Assembly: GCA_017392345.1 (NCBI GenBank)
Contig: JAFOVN010000018.1
Coordinates: forward strand, 1-35,214
Reading direction: 5' to 3'
Source of the DNA: Alphaproteobacteria bacterium
GTDB taxonomy: Bacteria; Pseudomonadota; Alphaproteobacteria; Rs-D84
Length of the DNA: 35,214 bases
The notes under the pieces are model-generated. The model saw only the letters and a program-made list of their open reading frames with translations, did no database searches and was not told the DNA's origin. Shown here piece by piece: positions 25,040 to 32,857 of this stretch (the first letter of the stretch is position 1; each line of letters starts with the position of its first letter). Position numbers and translations under genes: made by a program.

Positions 25040-26449
25040 ATGCTAGAATATTTACGTAATGCGGCCGATAAACCGTTGGCCAAGGTTTTAATGGGAATTC
25101 TAATCTTTTCGTTCGTCGGATGGGGCGTTGCCGAATGGGTATTTGGTCTTACATCGTCCGATACGACACTGGTTCGCGTCGGCGGGGAAAAGATTTCGAT
25201 TCAGCAATATAATAATATGCGCTCTAACGAATTGGCGGCAATGTCGCGTGACGCACAACGCGAACTTTATTCAAATCCGGTAAAAATGTCGGACTTTCAA
25301 AACGGCGTGATTAAAAAAATCGCATCGGTCCAAAGAATTAGCAAACACGCGGATGATTTGGGCTATGTCGTGTCCGACCACCGAATCGCAAATGATATTC
25401 GCGCGATTCCGCAATTCCAAGAAAACGGCAAATTTTCAACGGCGGCGTTTGATGTCGTTCTGCAAAATTCGGGTCTTACCGAATCGGATGTTGCAAACGA
25501 TTTGCGTATAAAGGCAATGCACGAAATGGTAAATGTGCCGACCACAACACAAATCGAAACGCCACGGTTTGCAACCGTTGCGGCATATAACGCACGCAAT
25601 ACAAAACGCGAAATAAATATGGCGACTGTAAAGTTTTCTACATTCAAAACGCAAAAACCAACTGACGAAGAATTGCGTGATTTTTACGCCGCGCATCCGC
25701 ATCATGTGGCGGAATCACGCGACATATCATACGTAATTGTTCCGGCGGCGATGGATAAACCGGACGAATATGAAATTGCACTTAAAACCGCACAAAAAAT
25801 GGAGGACGATATAATCGGTGGCGAAAAATTGTCCGCGGCGGCAAAAACATATAATGCAAAATTCGTACAACACGCCGGTGTTTCAACCGAAAAATTGCCA
25901 GATGATAAAAATTTAACCGAATCGGTTGTGGCAAATATATTTGAACTTGCACCCGAAACCGAAAGCGAACTTATCGAAACCAAAACTGGTTTTATAATCG
26001 TTCGCGTGGATAAAATTATTCCAGAACACACCGCGGAATTCGATTCGGTGAAAAAGGAAATCGTCGCCGAATGGACAAAATCTGAACAGGAAAAAATGGC
26101 ATACGTTCGCGCAAATGAATTGTTGGTTGAACTGAACGAAAACGGAAAATTGCAGGGTGCAAAAAAACTGACCGTGTCACGCACGGACGGCGCACCAATG
26201 CCGGTTTTGGTTGAAGCGTTTAAAAACAAAATTGGTAACAATTCAATTGTGTCCGACACTGATGCGTTTTATGTTGTAAATATCGCGGACGAAAAATTAC
26301 CGGAAACAAACGACAAAAAACTTGATGAATTAAAACCGGAAATTGCAAATATGTCGATGCGGCACTTGGACGCGGATTATAACGCATACCTTGAACGGAA
26401 ATACCCCGCCAAGATAAATGAAAAGATATACAATCGTTTTGTAAAATAA
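25040..26449 (+). CDS. PpiD/SurA-like membrane-anchored periplasmic folding chaperone
   Basis: 469 residues from the ATG at 25040, preceded by AAAGGTG; the much longer open frame upstream runs antisense through tpiA and is rejected. Residues 14-36 form one membrane anchor (AKVLMGILIFSFVGWGVAEWVF), preceded by MLEYLRNAADKP, a typical PpiD start. The SurA_N-like region follows (VRVGGEKISIQQYNNM, about 55-150), then a parvulin-like region (about 210-340) with VSTEKLPDD and ELIETKTGFIIVRVDKIIPE. PpiD assists folding of exported proteins leaving the Sec channel. The typical parvulin active-site residues are not clear, so it may be a chaperone only. A strong terminator follows. Confidence 0.85.
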   Translation: MLEYLRNAADKPLAKVLMGILIFSFVGWGVAEWVFGLTSSDTTLVRVGGEKISIQQYNNMRSNELAAMSRDAQRELYSNPVKMSDFQNGVIKKIASVQRISKHADDLGYVVSDHRIANDIRAIPQFQENGKFSTAAFDVVLQNSGLTESDVANDLRIKAMHEMVNVPTTTQIETPRFATVAAYNARNTKREINMATVKFSTFKTQKPTDEELRDFYAAHPHHVAESRDISYVIVPAAMDKPDEYEIALKTAQKMEDDIIGGEKLSAAAKTYNAKFVQHAGVSTEKLPDDKNLTESVVANIFELAPETESELIETKTGFIIVRVDKIIPEHTAEFDSVKKEIVAEWTKSEQEKMAYVRANELLVELNENGKLQGAKKLTVSRTDGAPMPVLVEAFKNKIGNNSIVSDTDAFYVVNIADEKLPETNDKKLDELKPEIANMSMRHLDADYNAYLERKYPAKINEKIYNRFVK

Positions 26450-26453
26450 TTTT

Positions 26454-26477
26454 TCCCCGCCCCGCGGGGATTTTTTT
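26454..26477 (+). terminator. Rho-independent terminator of the PpiD-like gene
   Basis: The stem is TCCCCGC/GCGGGGA with loop CCC, followed by seven T. Confidence 0.9.
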
Positions 26478-26523
26478 AATTTGCGATTACACGATAATTA
26501 TGATAAAATTCAAATTGAATCAG

Positions 26524-26715
26524 ATGGGAATCTGGTTCGGGGCTGTCGAAAGCCTTGGTACTCTCGGTGCATTGCATCGTAATCCGACTTTGTTTAATAC
26601 ATTGGTTGTGATTTTCATGTTTTGCACCGTCTTGATATTTTCCCCGACCGCGTGGTTCGGGATGCTGTTGGGGTATAAAACAGGGATAAAAACCAAAGCC
26701 CAACGGAATCAATAG
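26524..26715 (+). CDS. Possible small membrane protein
   Basis: 63 residues from the ATG at 26524 (71 if the ATG at 26500 is used). A hydrophobic stretch covers about residues 24-46 (LFNTLVVIFMFCTVLIFSPTAWFGML), with a basic tail (GIKTKAQRNQ). No Shine-Dalgarno sequence is visible; TTGCGA (26481-26486)-17-TAAAAT (26504-26509) could be a promoter. I recognise no family. The opposite strand is open over a similar length, so coding is uncertain. It could be a short single-span protein or chance. Confidence 0.35.
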   Translation: MGIWFGAVESLGTLGALHRNPTLFNTLVVIFMFCTVLIFSPTAWFGMLLGYKTGIKTKAQRNQ

Positions 26716-26732
26716 AGTACCGATTTTCGAAC

Positions 26733-26766
26733 ACCCCGACTGTTCCATTTGGTAACGGTTTTTTAG
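26733..26766 (+). terminator. Possible weak terminator
   Basis: An imperfect dyad CCGACTGTTCC/GGTAACGG is followed by TTTTTT. Confidence 0.35.
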
Positions 26767-26817
26767 TGTCGCGTCACAGGAATAACCGAAAAAACAATAA
26801 AACAAAGGAGAGCAAAA

Positions 26818-28044
26818 ATGAACCCCAAAACACTTTTAATCACAACCGTGCTTGGTATCGCAACAACCGCGGCATTTGGTGCGGCGTCACTGCGCGCGCC
26901 GCAAATGGGCGGCACCGCAACGGTCACAACGCCCACGGCAACAAATACCGCACGTGCGGGAACAATGCGCACACAAACGATGAAAACATCGTCCGTTTCC
27001 GCGCCATCGGTCACAACAACGCAATCCGTCGCGACACCGGTTTCAACCGAAACAACGGATGCACGTATTGCACTGTTAAAAGGTATCAAAGGTTTTAATC
27101 CCGGTAAAATCAAAGATACCACCGCCGCAACCAATGAATTAAATACAATTGATTCGCGTATCGAAGAATTACAATCAAAACTTGACCAGGCAGAGGCTGC
27201 GGCCGATCAAACAGCAAAATTGACAGATGTTTATACCAAAGAACAAGTCGAAGCCAAAATTGATGAAAAACTTTCCCAACTTGGCACATCAACCGACACA
27301 AAAGAAACCTACAGCAAAGCGGAAGTGGATAGATTATTGGCTGAAAAATTACCCACCGTTGATGCCAATGGAAATCTTAACTTTACTGATTCAAATGGCA
27401 TAACGATTGCACAACTTTTGCCATATAATCTATATTCCACACATAAATACAACGACCTTGCCAGTACCCAAACATATAAATTGACGGCGCCACACGATTT
27501 CAAAACATCGTCTTTCGTCAGCTTGGCCCAAGATTACACACGTAATTGGGTGTCGGATATTTGCGCAACGGAACGTTCCAATCCGGACCTGGTTGCATGC
27601 GGTTTTTATAACGCAAACGGTCAAAACACCACAATGACCGAATTCAACACAATCAGTTGTTTCAAAGGAATGCACGGAACCGACGCTTCCATCAAAGACA
27701 ATATGGTAAATATCCAATATACAACGTTCGAAGATCTTAATGAAACGCAAATAAATAGCCATTTTTGTAGCGATGCACAAAGTGACGAATGTTCAATATC
27801 TGAATACGCAAGAACCCCAATGGGCGCCTGCGCCGAAAAAACATTTACCCTGATTGAAACAATAGAGAGAGCAATGGGACAAGGCGGGGTTGTAATGAGA
27901 TGCTCAAATCCGGGATGTTTTATTATATGCACGAGTGGCGCAACGCCAAGCGGCGAACCGACCACACTCTGCGACTGTTGGAGAAGGACAGAAAATGGGT
28001 CCGCAGTGTGTGACGACTCAGAATTAATAATAGAAGTTAGATGA
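26818..28044 (+). CDS. Secreted coiled-coil protein with cysteine-rich C-terminus
   Basis: 408 residues; AAAGGAGAG precedes the start. Residues 1-21 are a signal peptide (ends AFG-AAS). Residues 22-80 are Thr/Ala-rich linker. Residues about 104-180 form a coiled coil (TIDSRIEELQSKLDQAEAAA) with two copies of a [YV]-[TS]-K-x-x-V-[ED] unit (YTKEQVEAKIDEKL, YSKAEVDRLLAEKL), the type seen in trimeric phage tail fibres and adhesins. The last 220 residues carry 12 cysteines, including CSNPGCFIIC and CDC. This points to a trimeric stalk with a disulfide-stabilised head, by analogy only. It does not carry the C-x3-Y-x2-C-M-D signature of P1, P3 and P4, but shares the secreted, Thr/Ala-linker, Cys-rich design. 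A strong terminator follows. Confidence 0.75.
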   Translation: MNPKTLLITTVLGIATTAAFGAASLRAPQMGGTATVTTPTATNTARAGTMRTQTMKTSSVSAPSVTTTQSVATPVSTETTDARIALLKGIKGFNPGKIKDTTAATNELNTIDSRIEELQSKLDQAEAAADQTAKLTDVYTKEQVEAKIDEKLSQLGTSTDTKETYSKAEVDRLLAEKLPTVDANGNLNFTDSNGITIAQLLPYNLYSTHKYNDLASTQTYKLTAPHDFKTSSFVSLAQDYTRNWVSDICATERSNPDLVACGFYNANGQNTTMTEFNTISCFKGMHGTDASIKDNMVNIQYTTFEDLNETQINSHFCSDAQSDECSISEYARTPMGACAEKTFTLIETIERAMGQGGVVMRCSNPGCFIICTSGATPSGEPTTLCDCWRRTENGSAVCDDSELIIEVR

Positions 28045-28097
28045 TAATATCAACGATCTCTGGTGGTTATTTACATAAATTCGAATATCACCATAAC

Positions 28098-28124
28098 AAA
28101 ACGGGCGCGATTGCGCCCGTGTTT
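28098..28124 (+). terminator. Rho-independent terminator
   Basis: The stem is ACGGGCGC/GCGCCCGT with loop GATT (28101-28120), followed by GTTTTG. It ends the secreted coiled-coil gene. Confidence 0.85.
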
Positions 28125-28182
28125 TGTGTTCCGTCATGCCGTGCACCAAACCCGTTATCTTTGTAGATATTGACATGAAGTT

Positions 28183-28362
28183 ATTCCAGAGACGCGTCAC
28201 ACCGCTGAAGAGCGGTGCCCAGGCCGAGCGTAGCGAGGACTTGCCCCGCAGGGGATTCTGAAACAAGTTCAGAATGACAATTTATTTGATGTCTGCGACG
28301 CAAGTTTTTGCATTCGCAAAAACTGGATCCCGCGCTTCCGCGGGATGACGGCTCTCTGGAAT
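28183..28362. repeat. Mosaic palindromic intergenic element bounded by inverted repeats
   Basis: The ends are ATTCCAGAG (28183-28191) and CTCTGGAAT (28354-28362). Inside are hairpins ACCGCTGAAGAGCGGT, CCCCGCAGGGG, ATTCTGAAACAAGTTCAGAAT, TTTTGCATTCGCAAAA and ATCCCGCGCTTCCGCGGGAT. The first 23 nt recur at 34486-34508 with two mismatches. It resembles the dispersed extragenic palindromes of many bacteria. No coding potential seen. The surrounding gap 28045-28441 holds only this, terminators and an array. Confidence 0.7.
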
Positions 28363-28367
28363 TTTCT

Positions 28368-28393
28368 AAAAAACGCGGGGCATTTGCCCCGCG
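28368..28393 (-). terminator. Rho-independent terminator of the BOF gene
   Basis: The stem is CGCGGGGC/GCCCCGCG with loop of four, followed on the minus strand by TTTTTT. Confidence 0.88.
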
Positions 28394-28399
28394 CATTTC

Positions 28400-28444
28400 C
28401 ACTTACACTTACACTAATCACTAACACTAACACTTACACTATTA
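28400..28444 (-). repeat. Stop-anchored hexamer array 5 (longest)
   Basis: On the minus strand it begins in the TAA stop of the BOF gene and contains seven units of TTAGTG/TAAGTG type before reaching the terminator at 28368-28393. Confidence 0.85.
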
Positions 28445-28828
28445 TAACTTCTTCATTGCCGAAACATCGATTTCAACCATGGATGCGCCGTTCTTGTCAA
28501 CTTCGCCCCAAAGTTCAACATAATCAGACGGCGCGACGTTCATGCCGTTCCAATCCATTTCGTCTATTTCAACATTGATTGTTCCGGTGTTATCTTGGAA
28601 AACATACGAATTTTCCCCATTTTGCCGCAACAAGTATCCGCGAACAATAACCGGCGAATTGTCGGAAAGCCCGCGAACCTGTTCAATGGTCATAACTTCG
28701 GTCATCGTATTGTTATTTGCATTATTATGCGCCATATTTCCAGAACCCGCAAATGCAGCCGTGGATGCGACAACACCCAATACCGCCACAACGGATAACT
28801 TTTTACATTCCTTGCTTTTCTTTTTCAT
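28442..28828 (-). CDS. Secreted BOF (YgiW/YdeI-type OB-fold) protein
   Basis: 128 residues; AAAGGAAAG precedes the start. Residues about 1-28 are a signal peptide with an extended basic head (MKKKSKECKKLSVVAVLGVVASTAAFA). The OB-fold matches the BOF family: MTIEQVRGLSDNSPVIVRGYLLRQNGENSYVFQDNTGTINVEIDEMDWNG and DYVELWGEVDKNGASMVEIDVSAMKKL. YgiW and YdeI are periplasmic stress-tolerance proteins (peroxide, antimicrobial peptides) with unknown ligands. Single gene with a candidate TATAAT on the minus strand at 28883-28878 and a strong terminator. Confidence 0.9.
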   Translation of the reverse strand: MKKKSKECKKLSVVAVLGVVASTAAFAGSGNMAHNNANNNTMTEVMTIEQVRGLSDNSPVIVRGYLLRQNGENSYVFQDNTGTINVEIDEMDWNGMNVAPSDYVELWGEVDKNGASMVEIDVSAMKKL

Positions 28829-28917
28829 TTTTTCTTTCCTTTGTTTGGTTTTTGTTATGTGCTTTTAACACACCGAAATTATACCGTAAAAAGGCAAAGA
28901 AATATTCAGGAATGGTT

Positions 28918-29625
28918 TCAAAGGAATTTATGCAAATCGCCCCCGTGCACATTCAGCCACCGCCGCGCACGTTCAACCCCGAAACCGTAAAGCACACGAA
29001 CCTGGGCCCAAAAAGCCGCCGAATGATCCATATGCATTGTATGCGCCAATTCATGCATCACAACATATCGCATAACATCAAACGGCGCAAACGCCAACCG
29101 CCACGAAAAGGAAATCGTTCCCGTTGTTGACCGCGAACCCCAACGCGACGACGTATCACGCAGACAAATTTTCTTTGGCCAAAATTCACGCGGCGTTTGA
29201 TGAATCAATTCTTTGATATGTTTCAAAAGTTCCGACTTAATGAACAACCGAACGCGATTTTCAATTAGTTTTTCATCGCCACCAACAAACAGTGTCCGCG
29301 TTCCATCATCATTCAAAACAAACTTATTCCCGCGCATGGCGCAATCATAAATGACCCGCACCCGCATATCCAAAAAGACAAACATATCGCCCGACTTCAA
29401 ATGTTCTTTGCGCGGGGCGTTCGCGAAAAAGCGCTCCAGCCACCGTCGCTTTTGCTCCACAAATTTCATCACAGTTGAATTGGCGGATATCAACGGCCGC
29501 GTTGCATCAATACGCCGCATATCCCCGCCGCGCGGCCGCAGTGTAATATTCCGCACGCCCGCACGCACGGTTATGACAACCGGTATCTTTTCCCCAGATG
29601 AAGTTATAAATTCAAATTCAGACAT
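28918..29625 (-). CDS. YgjP-like (DUF45) zinc metallopeptidase family protein
   Basis: 235 residues. The zinc motif is HELAH at 191-195 with the third ligand H201 (HMDHSAAFW). The conserved CLRDTSSRWGSRSTTGTISFSWRLAFAP block lies at 154-181. Family members (YgjP, SprT-related) are often linked to restriction or DNA repair loci, but their substrates are mostly unknown. The start codon overlaps the end of transketolase by 8 nt, so the two are translationally coupled. Confidence 0.9.
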   Translation of the reverse strand: MSEFEFITSSGEKIPVVITVRAGVRNITLRPRGGDMRRIDATRPLISANSTVMKFVEQKRRWLERFFANAPRKEHLKSGDMFVFLDMRVRVIYDCAMRGNKFVLNDDGTRTLFVGGDEKLIENRVRLFIKSELLKHIKELIHQTPREFWPKKICLRDTSSRWGSRSTTGTISFSWRLAFAPFDVMRYVVMHELAHTMHMDHSAAFWAQVRVLYGFGVERARRWLNVHGGDLHKFL

Positions 29626-31396
29626 GCTTTATTTTTATGCGAATCGCCCGCGCGATTTTTTCCGCATCAAACCCACACGCACGATACACCATGTCCGCCG
29701 CCCCTGACAAGCCAAAATCGTCAATTCCAACAACAATATCTGCAAATTCAAACCAAGGCGCGGTGGCGGATGCCTCTATGGCAACAACGGTGCCGACCAA
29801 GATTTTATCCCTATATTTTTCATCCATCGCCCGGAAATGCGCAACCGACGGCATACTTACCACCCGAACCGCACCGCCCAAAATCCGCGCAACATTTATG
29901 GCAAGCGGAACCTCCGCCCCCGTTGCAACAATCGTCATCTTTACCCGCGCCGCGCCCGATTCATAAACGACATAGCCCCCGCACTTTATTTCCCCAAGGA
30001 TTGCATCGCCCACCGGCGCAATCGCCTGGCGCGAAAGGACAATGCACGACGGACGGTTCGTTTCCGATAACGCCGTTTGCCATGCCCATGCAACCTCTGC
30101 CATATTACATGGCCGAAAAACATTCATATTCGGAATTAAACGCAGACCCGCCAATTGCTCAACCGGTTGATGCGTCGGCCCATCCGGCCCAACCGCGACA
30201 CTATCATGCGTTAAAACATAGATTACCGGCAACCCCGCCAACGCGGAAATACGCATCGCACCACGCATATAGTCACTGAATACTAAAAACGTTGAACCCG
30301 CCGCGCGCACACCCGCATATGCCATACCGTTCATAATTGCCGCCATCGCATGTTCGCGCACGCCATAGTTTATATATCGCCCTGAAAAATTGTCCGTAGT
30401 AATTTCGCGCACGCCCGGCACACGCACATTCGTACTTTGTCCCAAATCCGCACTGCCGATGATAATATCTGCGCCCGTCCGCATAACCGCCGCCAAGTAT
30501 TCCCCGGACATCTCGCGCGTTGACATTGCGACTTTTTTTTGCGGTACCGAAACCCGCGGCACATTTGCGTATTTTATGCTTTCAGATTTTTTATGTCCGC
30601 GCGCAAATTTACGCCACAAATCGCGCCCAGTCGCCGAATCCAAATGTTTTATCAAATTTGTGATTTCGGCTTCATCAATTGCGAACCCATGCGCACGCGC
30701 CGTTCCCGAAACACTTGCGCCCTGCCCCAGTGTCGTATCGCAACGCACAAACAGCGGCCCCACCGCTGGCGCGCTTATCGCATCATAAAGTTCGTTCATA
30801 TCTGTACCGTCCGCCGCGCGCACTGTCCATCCCGCCGCCCGCATCCGCATCGACACATTCTTATCCACCTGCGCCACACCATCGATACTTAGTCCATTAT
30901 TATCCCAAAGCAGCACCAAGTTATCTAACCCATACCGCCCGGCAAAGCCGATTGCCTCCTGGGCCACGCCCTCCATCAAATCGCCATCGGAACAAAGGCA
31001 ATACACGCGCCCGCCGGTTTTATTGTGCTTTGCGGCAATCGCCATACCGACCGCGTTCGCAACACCTTGGCCCAGCGGCCCCGTTGTTGCGCTAACCCCA
31101 TCGATTCCAAATTCCGGATGCCCGGGGGGTCCACCAATTTGCCGAAAAGATTTCAAATCGCCAATGTTATACCCCGCAAGTTTCAACACCGCATACAGCA
31201 TCGCCGACCCATGCCCCGCCGATAAAACAAACCTGTCGCGCGCGGGATTTAGGAACACCGCGTAAATCATTGTGACAATGTCCGCCGCGCCAAGCACAAT
31301 TCCAACATGCCCACTTTTGGCCGCGGCAATCGCCCGCAACGCATCCGCGCGCAGAGCATTTGACATTTCGTGTAAATTCTTGGAATCTATTTTCAT
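29618..31396 (-). CDS. tkt: Transketolase
   Basis: 592 residues, shorter than the usual 650-670. It moves two-carbon units between sugar phosphates in the pentose phosphate pathway using thiamine diphosphate. Motifs are FVLSAGHGSAMLYA, ATTGPLGQGVANAVGMA, the ThDP site CSDGDLMEGVAQEA, RAHGF (catalytic His), INYGVREHAMAAIMNG with the catalytic Glu, and THDSVAVGPDGPTHQPVEQL. The shortness comes mainly from a trimmed linker between the PP and Pyr domains (about 240-300). The usual SGHPG near the start reads SGHVG. The promoter -10 TATAAT (31410-31405) shares bases with that of rnhA, and 8 nt separate it from the ATG. Confidence 0.93.
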   Translation of the reverse strand: MKIDSKNLHEMSNALRADALRAIAAAKSGHVGIVLGAADIVTMIYAVFLNPARDRFVLSAGHGSAMLYAVLKLAGYNIGDLKSFRQIGGPPGHPEFGIDGVSATTGPLGQGVANAVGMAIAAKHNKTGGRVYCLCSDGDLMEGVAQEAIGFAGRYGLDNLVLLWDNNGLSIDGVAQVDKNVSMRMRAAGWTVRAADGTDMNELYDAISAPAVGPLFVRCDTTLGQGASVSGTARAHGFAIDEAEITNLIKHLDSATGRDLWRKFARGHKKSESIKYANVPRVSVPQKKVAMSTREMSGEYLAAVMRTGADIIIGSADLGQSTNVRVPGVREITTDNFSGRYINYGVREHAMAAIMNGMAYAGVRAAGSTFLVFSDYMRGAMRISALAGLPVIYVLTHDSVAVGPDGPTHQPVEQLAGLRLIPNMNVFRPCNMAEVAWAWQTALSETNRPSCIVLSRQAIAPVGDAILGEIKCGGYVVYESGAARVKMTIVATGAEVPLAINVARILGGAVRVVSMPSVAHFRAMDEKYRDKILVGTVVAIEASATAPWFEFADIVVGIDDFGLSGAADMVYRACGFDAEKIARAIRIKIKHV

Positions 31397-31409
31397 TTTA
31401 TGATATTAT
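31380..31409 (+). promoter_or_regulatory. rnhA: Promoter of rnhA overlapping the tkt -10 box
   Basis: TTGGAA (31380-31385), an 18-nt spacer and TATTAT (31404-31409). The near-palindrome TGATATTATATCA also gives a TATAAT on the minus strand for tkt. Confidence 0.5.
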
Positions 31410-31433
31410 ATCACAAACAAAGGATGAAATAAA

Positions 31434-31862
31434 ATGCTAAAAATTTGGACAGACGGCAGTTGTTTGGGTAACCCCGGTCCCGGCGGATGGGCATTTGTTG
31501 CAACCGACGGGAAAAATCGCGCAGAACGCAGTGGTGGCGAAAAGGGCACAACAAATAATCGCATGGAACTGACCGCAGTCATACGCGCAATATCCGCCGC
31601 GCGCAAACACAACGAAATTGAAATTCACACCGACAGCCAATATGTAAAAAACGGCACGATGGTTTGGATGAAAAATTGGAAAAAAAATAATTGGCGCACC
31701 GCCGACAAAAAGCCCGTAAAAAATCAAGACCTGTGGCAACAGTTGGACGAATTGGTATCCGCCGTAAAAGTTAATTGGGTTTGGGTGCGCGGACATAACG
31801 GCGAAGAATTAAATGAACGCTGTGACGAACTTGCACGCGGCGCGGCGGAAAAATTGAAATAA
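31434..31862 (+). CDS. rnhA: Ribonuclease HI
   Basis: 142 residues; AAAGGA lies nine nt upstream. It degrades the RNA strand of RNA-DNA hybrids. The metal-binding acids are D7 (WTDGSCLGNPGPGGW), E45 (NNRMELTAV), D67 (HTDSQYVKNG) and D131 (ERCDELA), with His121 in RGHNGEELNE. The basic handle region MKNWKKNNWRTADKKPVKN is present. Length is close to the E. coli enzyme. First gene of the run rnhA-DUF1653-recO. Confidence 0.96.
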   Translation: MLKIWTDGSCLGNPGPGGWAFVATDGKNRAERSGGEKGTTNNRMELTAVIRAISAARKHNEIEIHTDSQYVKNGTMVWMKNWKKNNWRTADKKPVKNQDLWQQLDELVSAVKVNWVWVRGHNGEELNERCDELARGAAEKLK

Positions 31863-31892
31863 ACACCAAAACACACGAAAGGATGCTATGAC

Positions 31893-32120
31893 ATGCCAGA
31901 AATAGGAAGTATTTACAGACATTATAAAAACCAACAGTGTTACCAAGTAATCGCAATAGGCAAACATTCAGAAACTCTGGAAGACCTTGTAATTTATAAA
32001 GCCTTATATAACTCTGACGAATTTCCATACGGGCAAATATGGTGCCGACCACTTAAAATGTGGCAAGAAACCGTCAATGGCAAACCAAGATTTGAAAAAG
32101 TTGAAAACGATATCAAATAA
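31893..32120 (+). CDS. DUF1653 family protein
   Basis: 75 residues. The pattern GSIYRHYKNQQCYQVIAIGKHSET, LVIYKALYNSDEFPYGQIWCRPLKMWQETV matches the small DUF1653 family (G.YrHyKg..Y.v...a.HSet.e..V.Y..ly......wvRp...f.e.v). Its function is not established. Of three nearby ATGs only the one at 31893 is in frame; AAAGGA lies nine nt upstream. It sits between rnhA and recO. Confidence 0.88.
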   Translation: MPEIGSIYRHYKNQQCYQVIAIGKHSETLEDLVIYKALYNSDEFPYGQIWCRPLKMWQETVNGKPRFEKVENDIK

Positions 32121-32125
32121 AACAA

Positions 32126-32791
32126 ATGAAACTTGAATCCACCGGTCTTTTAATATCACTGCGCCCGTTTAACGAACGTGATGCGGTCGCACATATATTT
32201 ACGCGCGAACATGGTGTCGTCGCCGGAATGTTGCGCGGTGCGGTGGTTGCCAAAACTAACAAACCACTGGTTGGCCAAATCGGCAACGCCACATGGGGTG
32301 CGCGACTTGATTCCGCACTGGGCGTGTTTCATTGGGAAAGCGAAAAAAATTTAACCGCCCCAATTATGATAAATTTCGAACGAATTAAATTTGTGAATTG
32401 TGTTTTTGATTTGATAAAAACTTTATTGCCCGAACGCGAATCATACTGCGCACTTTACGATTCGACGATACTGTTTTTAACAAATTTGCCAAACACAAAT
32501 TCCCCGACCGATGATTATTTAGATTGGGAAACAACACTGCTGCGCGAACTTGGGTTTGCGCTTGATTTGACAAAATGTTCTGGTTGCGGACGAACTGAAA
32601 ATTTGACACACCTTTCGCCAAAGACCGGCCGTGCGGTATGCGCCGAATGCGCCGCGCCATATAAAAACCGGCTTTTTCAATTACCTTTGACACTTGACAC
32701 AACGCTTCAATTTCTTGAAAAAATATGCGCGGAATTGGGAACAAAAATTCCGAACACGCGGTTGACTTTGACACACGAAAAAAAATCTTAA
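32126..32791 (+). CDS. recO: DNA repair protein RecO
   Basis: 221 residues. The N-terminal OB-fold is MKLESTGLLISLRPFNERDAVAHIFTREHGVVAGMLRGA; a helical domain follows. The zinc finger is C-x2-C...C-x2-C (KCSGCGRTENL, AVCAECA). RecO with RecR loads RecA on SSB-coated DNA in gap repair. The start is five nt after DUF1653 and has no Shine-Dalgarno sequence of its own, so translation is probably coupled. Confidence 0.93.
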   Translation: MKLESTGLLISLRPFNERDAVAHIFTREHGVVAGMLRGAVVAKTNKPLVGQIGNATWGARLDSALGVFHWESEKNLTAPIMINFERIKFVNCVFDLIKTLLPERESYCALYDSTILFLTNLPNTNSPTDDYLDWETTLLRELGFALDLTKCSGCGRTENLTHLSPKTGRAVCAECAAPYKNRLFQLPLTLDTTLQFLEKICAELGTKIPNTRLTLTHEKKS

Positions 32792-32798
32792 ATTTTCC

Positions 32799-32827
32799 TT
32801 GCATGCCACGGAAAAAATTTCTAAGAT
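32799..32827 (+). promoter_or_regulatory. Promoter of the DsbA-like gene
   Basis: TTGCAT (32799-32804), a 17-nt spacer and TAAGAT (32822-32827). The gene can thus be transcribed independently of recO. Confidence 0.55.
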
Positions 32828-32857
32828 ACAACCGTTCAACAAGCAAAGGAGAAAACT

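Noticed and set aside
26476-26805. Minus-strand open frame of 109 residues
   Set aside because: It has no ribosome site, crosses two terminator-like dyads and has no family resemblance.
28400-28444. CRISPR array or VNTR in a coding gene
   Set aside because: Units are six nt with no spacers, and the array starts at a stop codon; it is a 3' untranslated repeat.
30390-31095. Overlapping plus-strand frames opposite transketolase
   Set aside because: They are GC-skew shadows of a well-supported gene on the minus strand.
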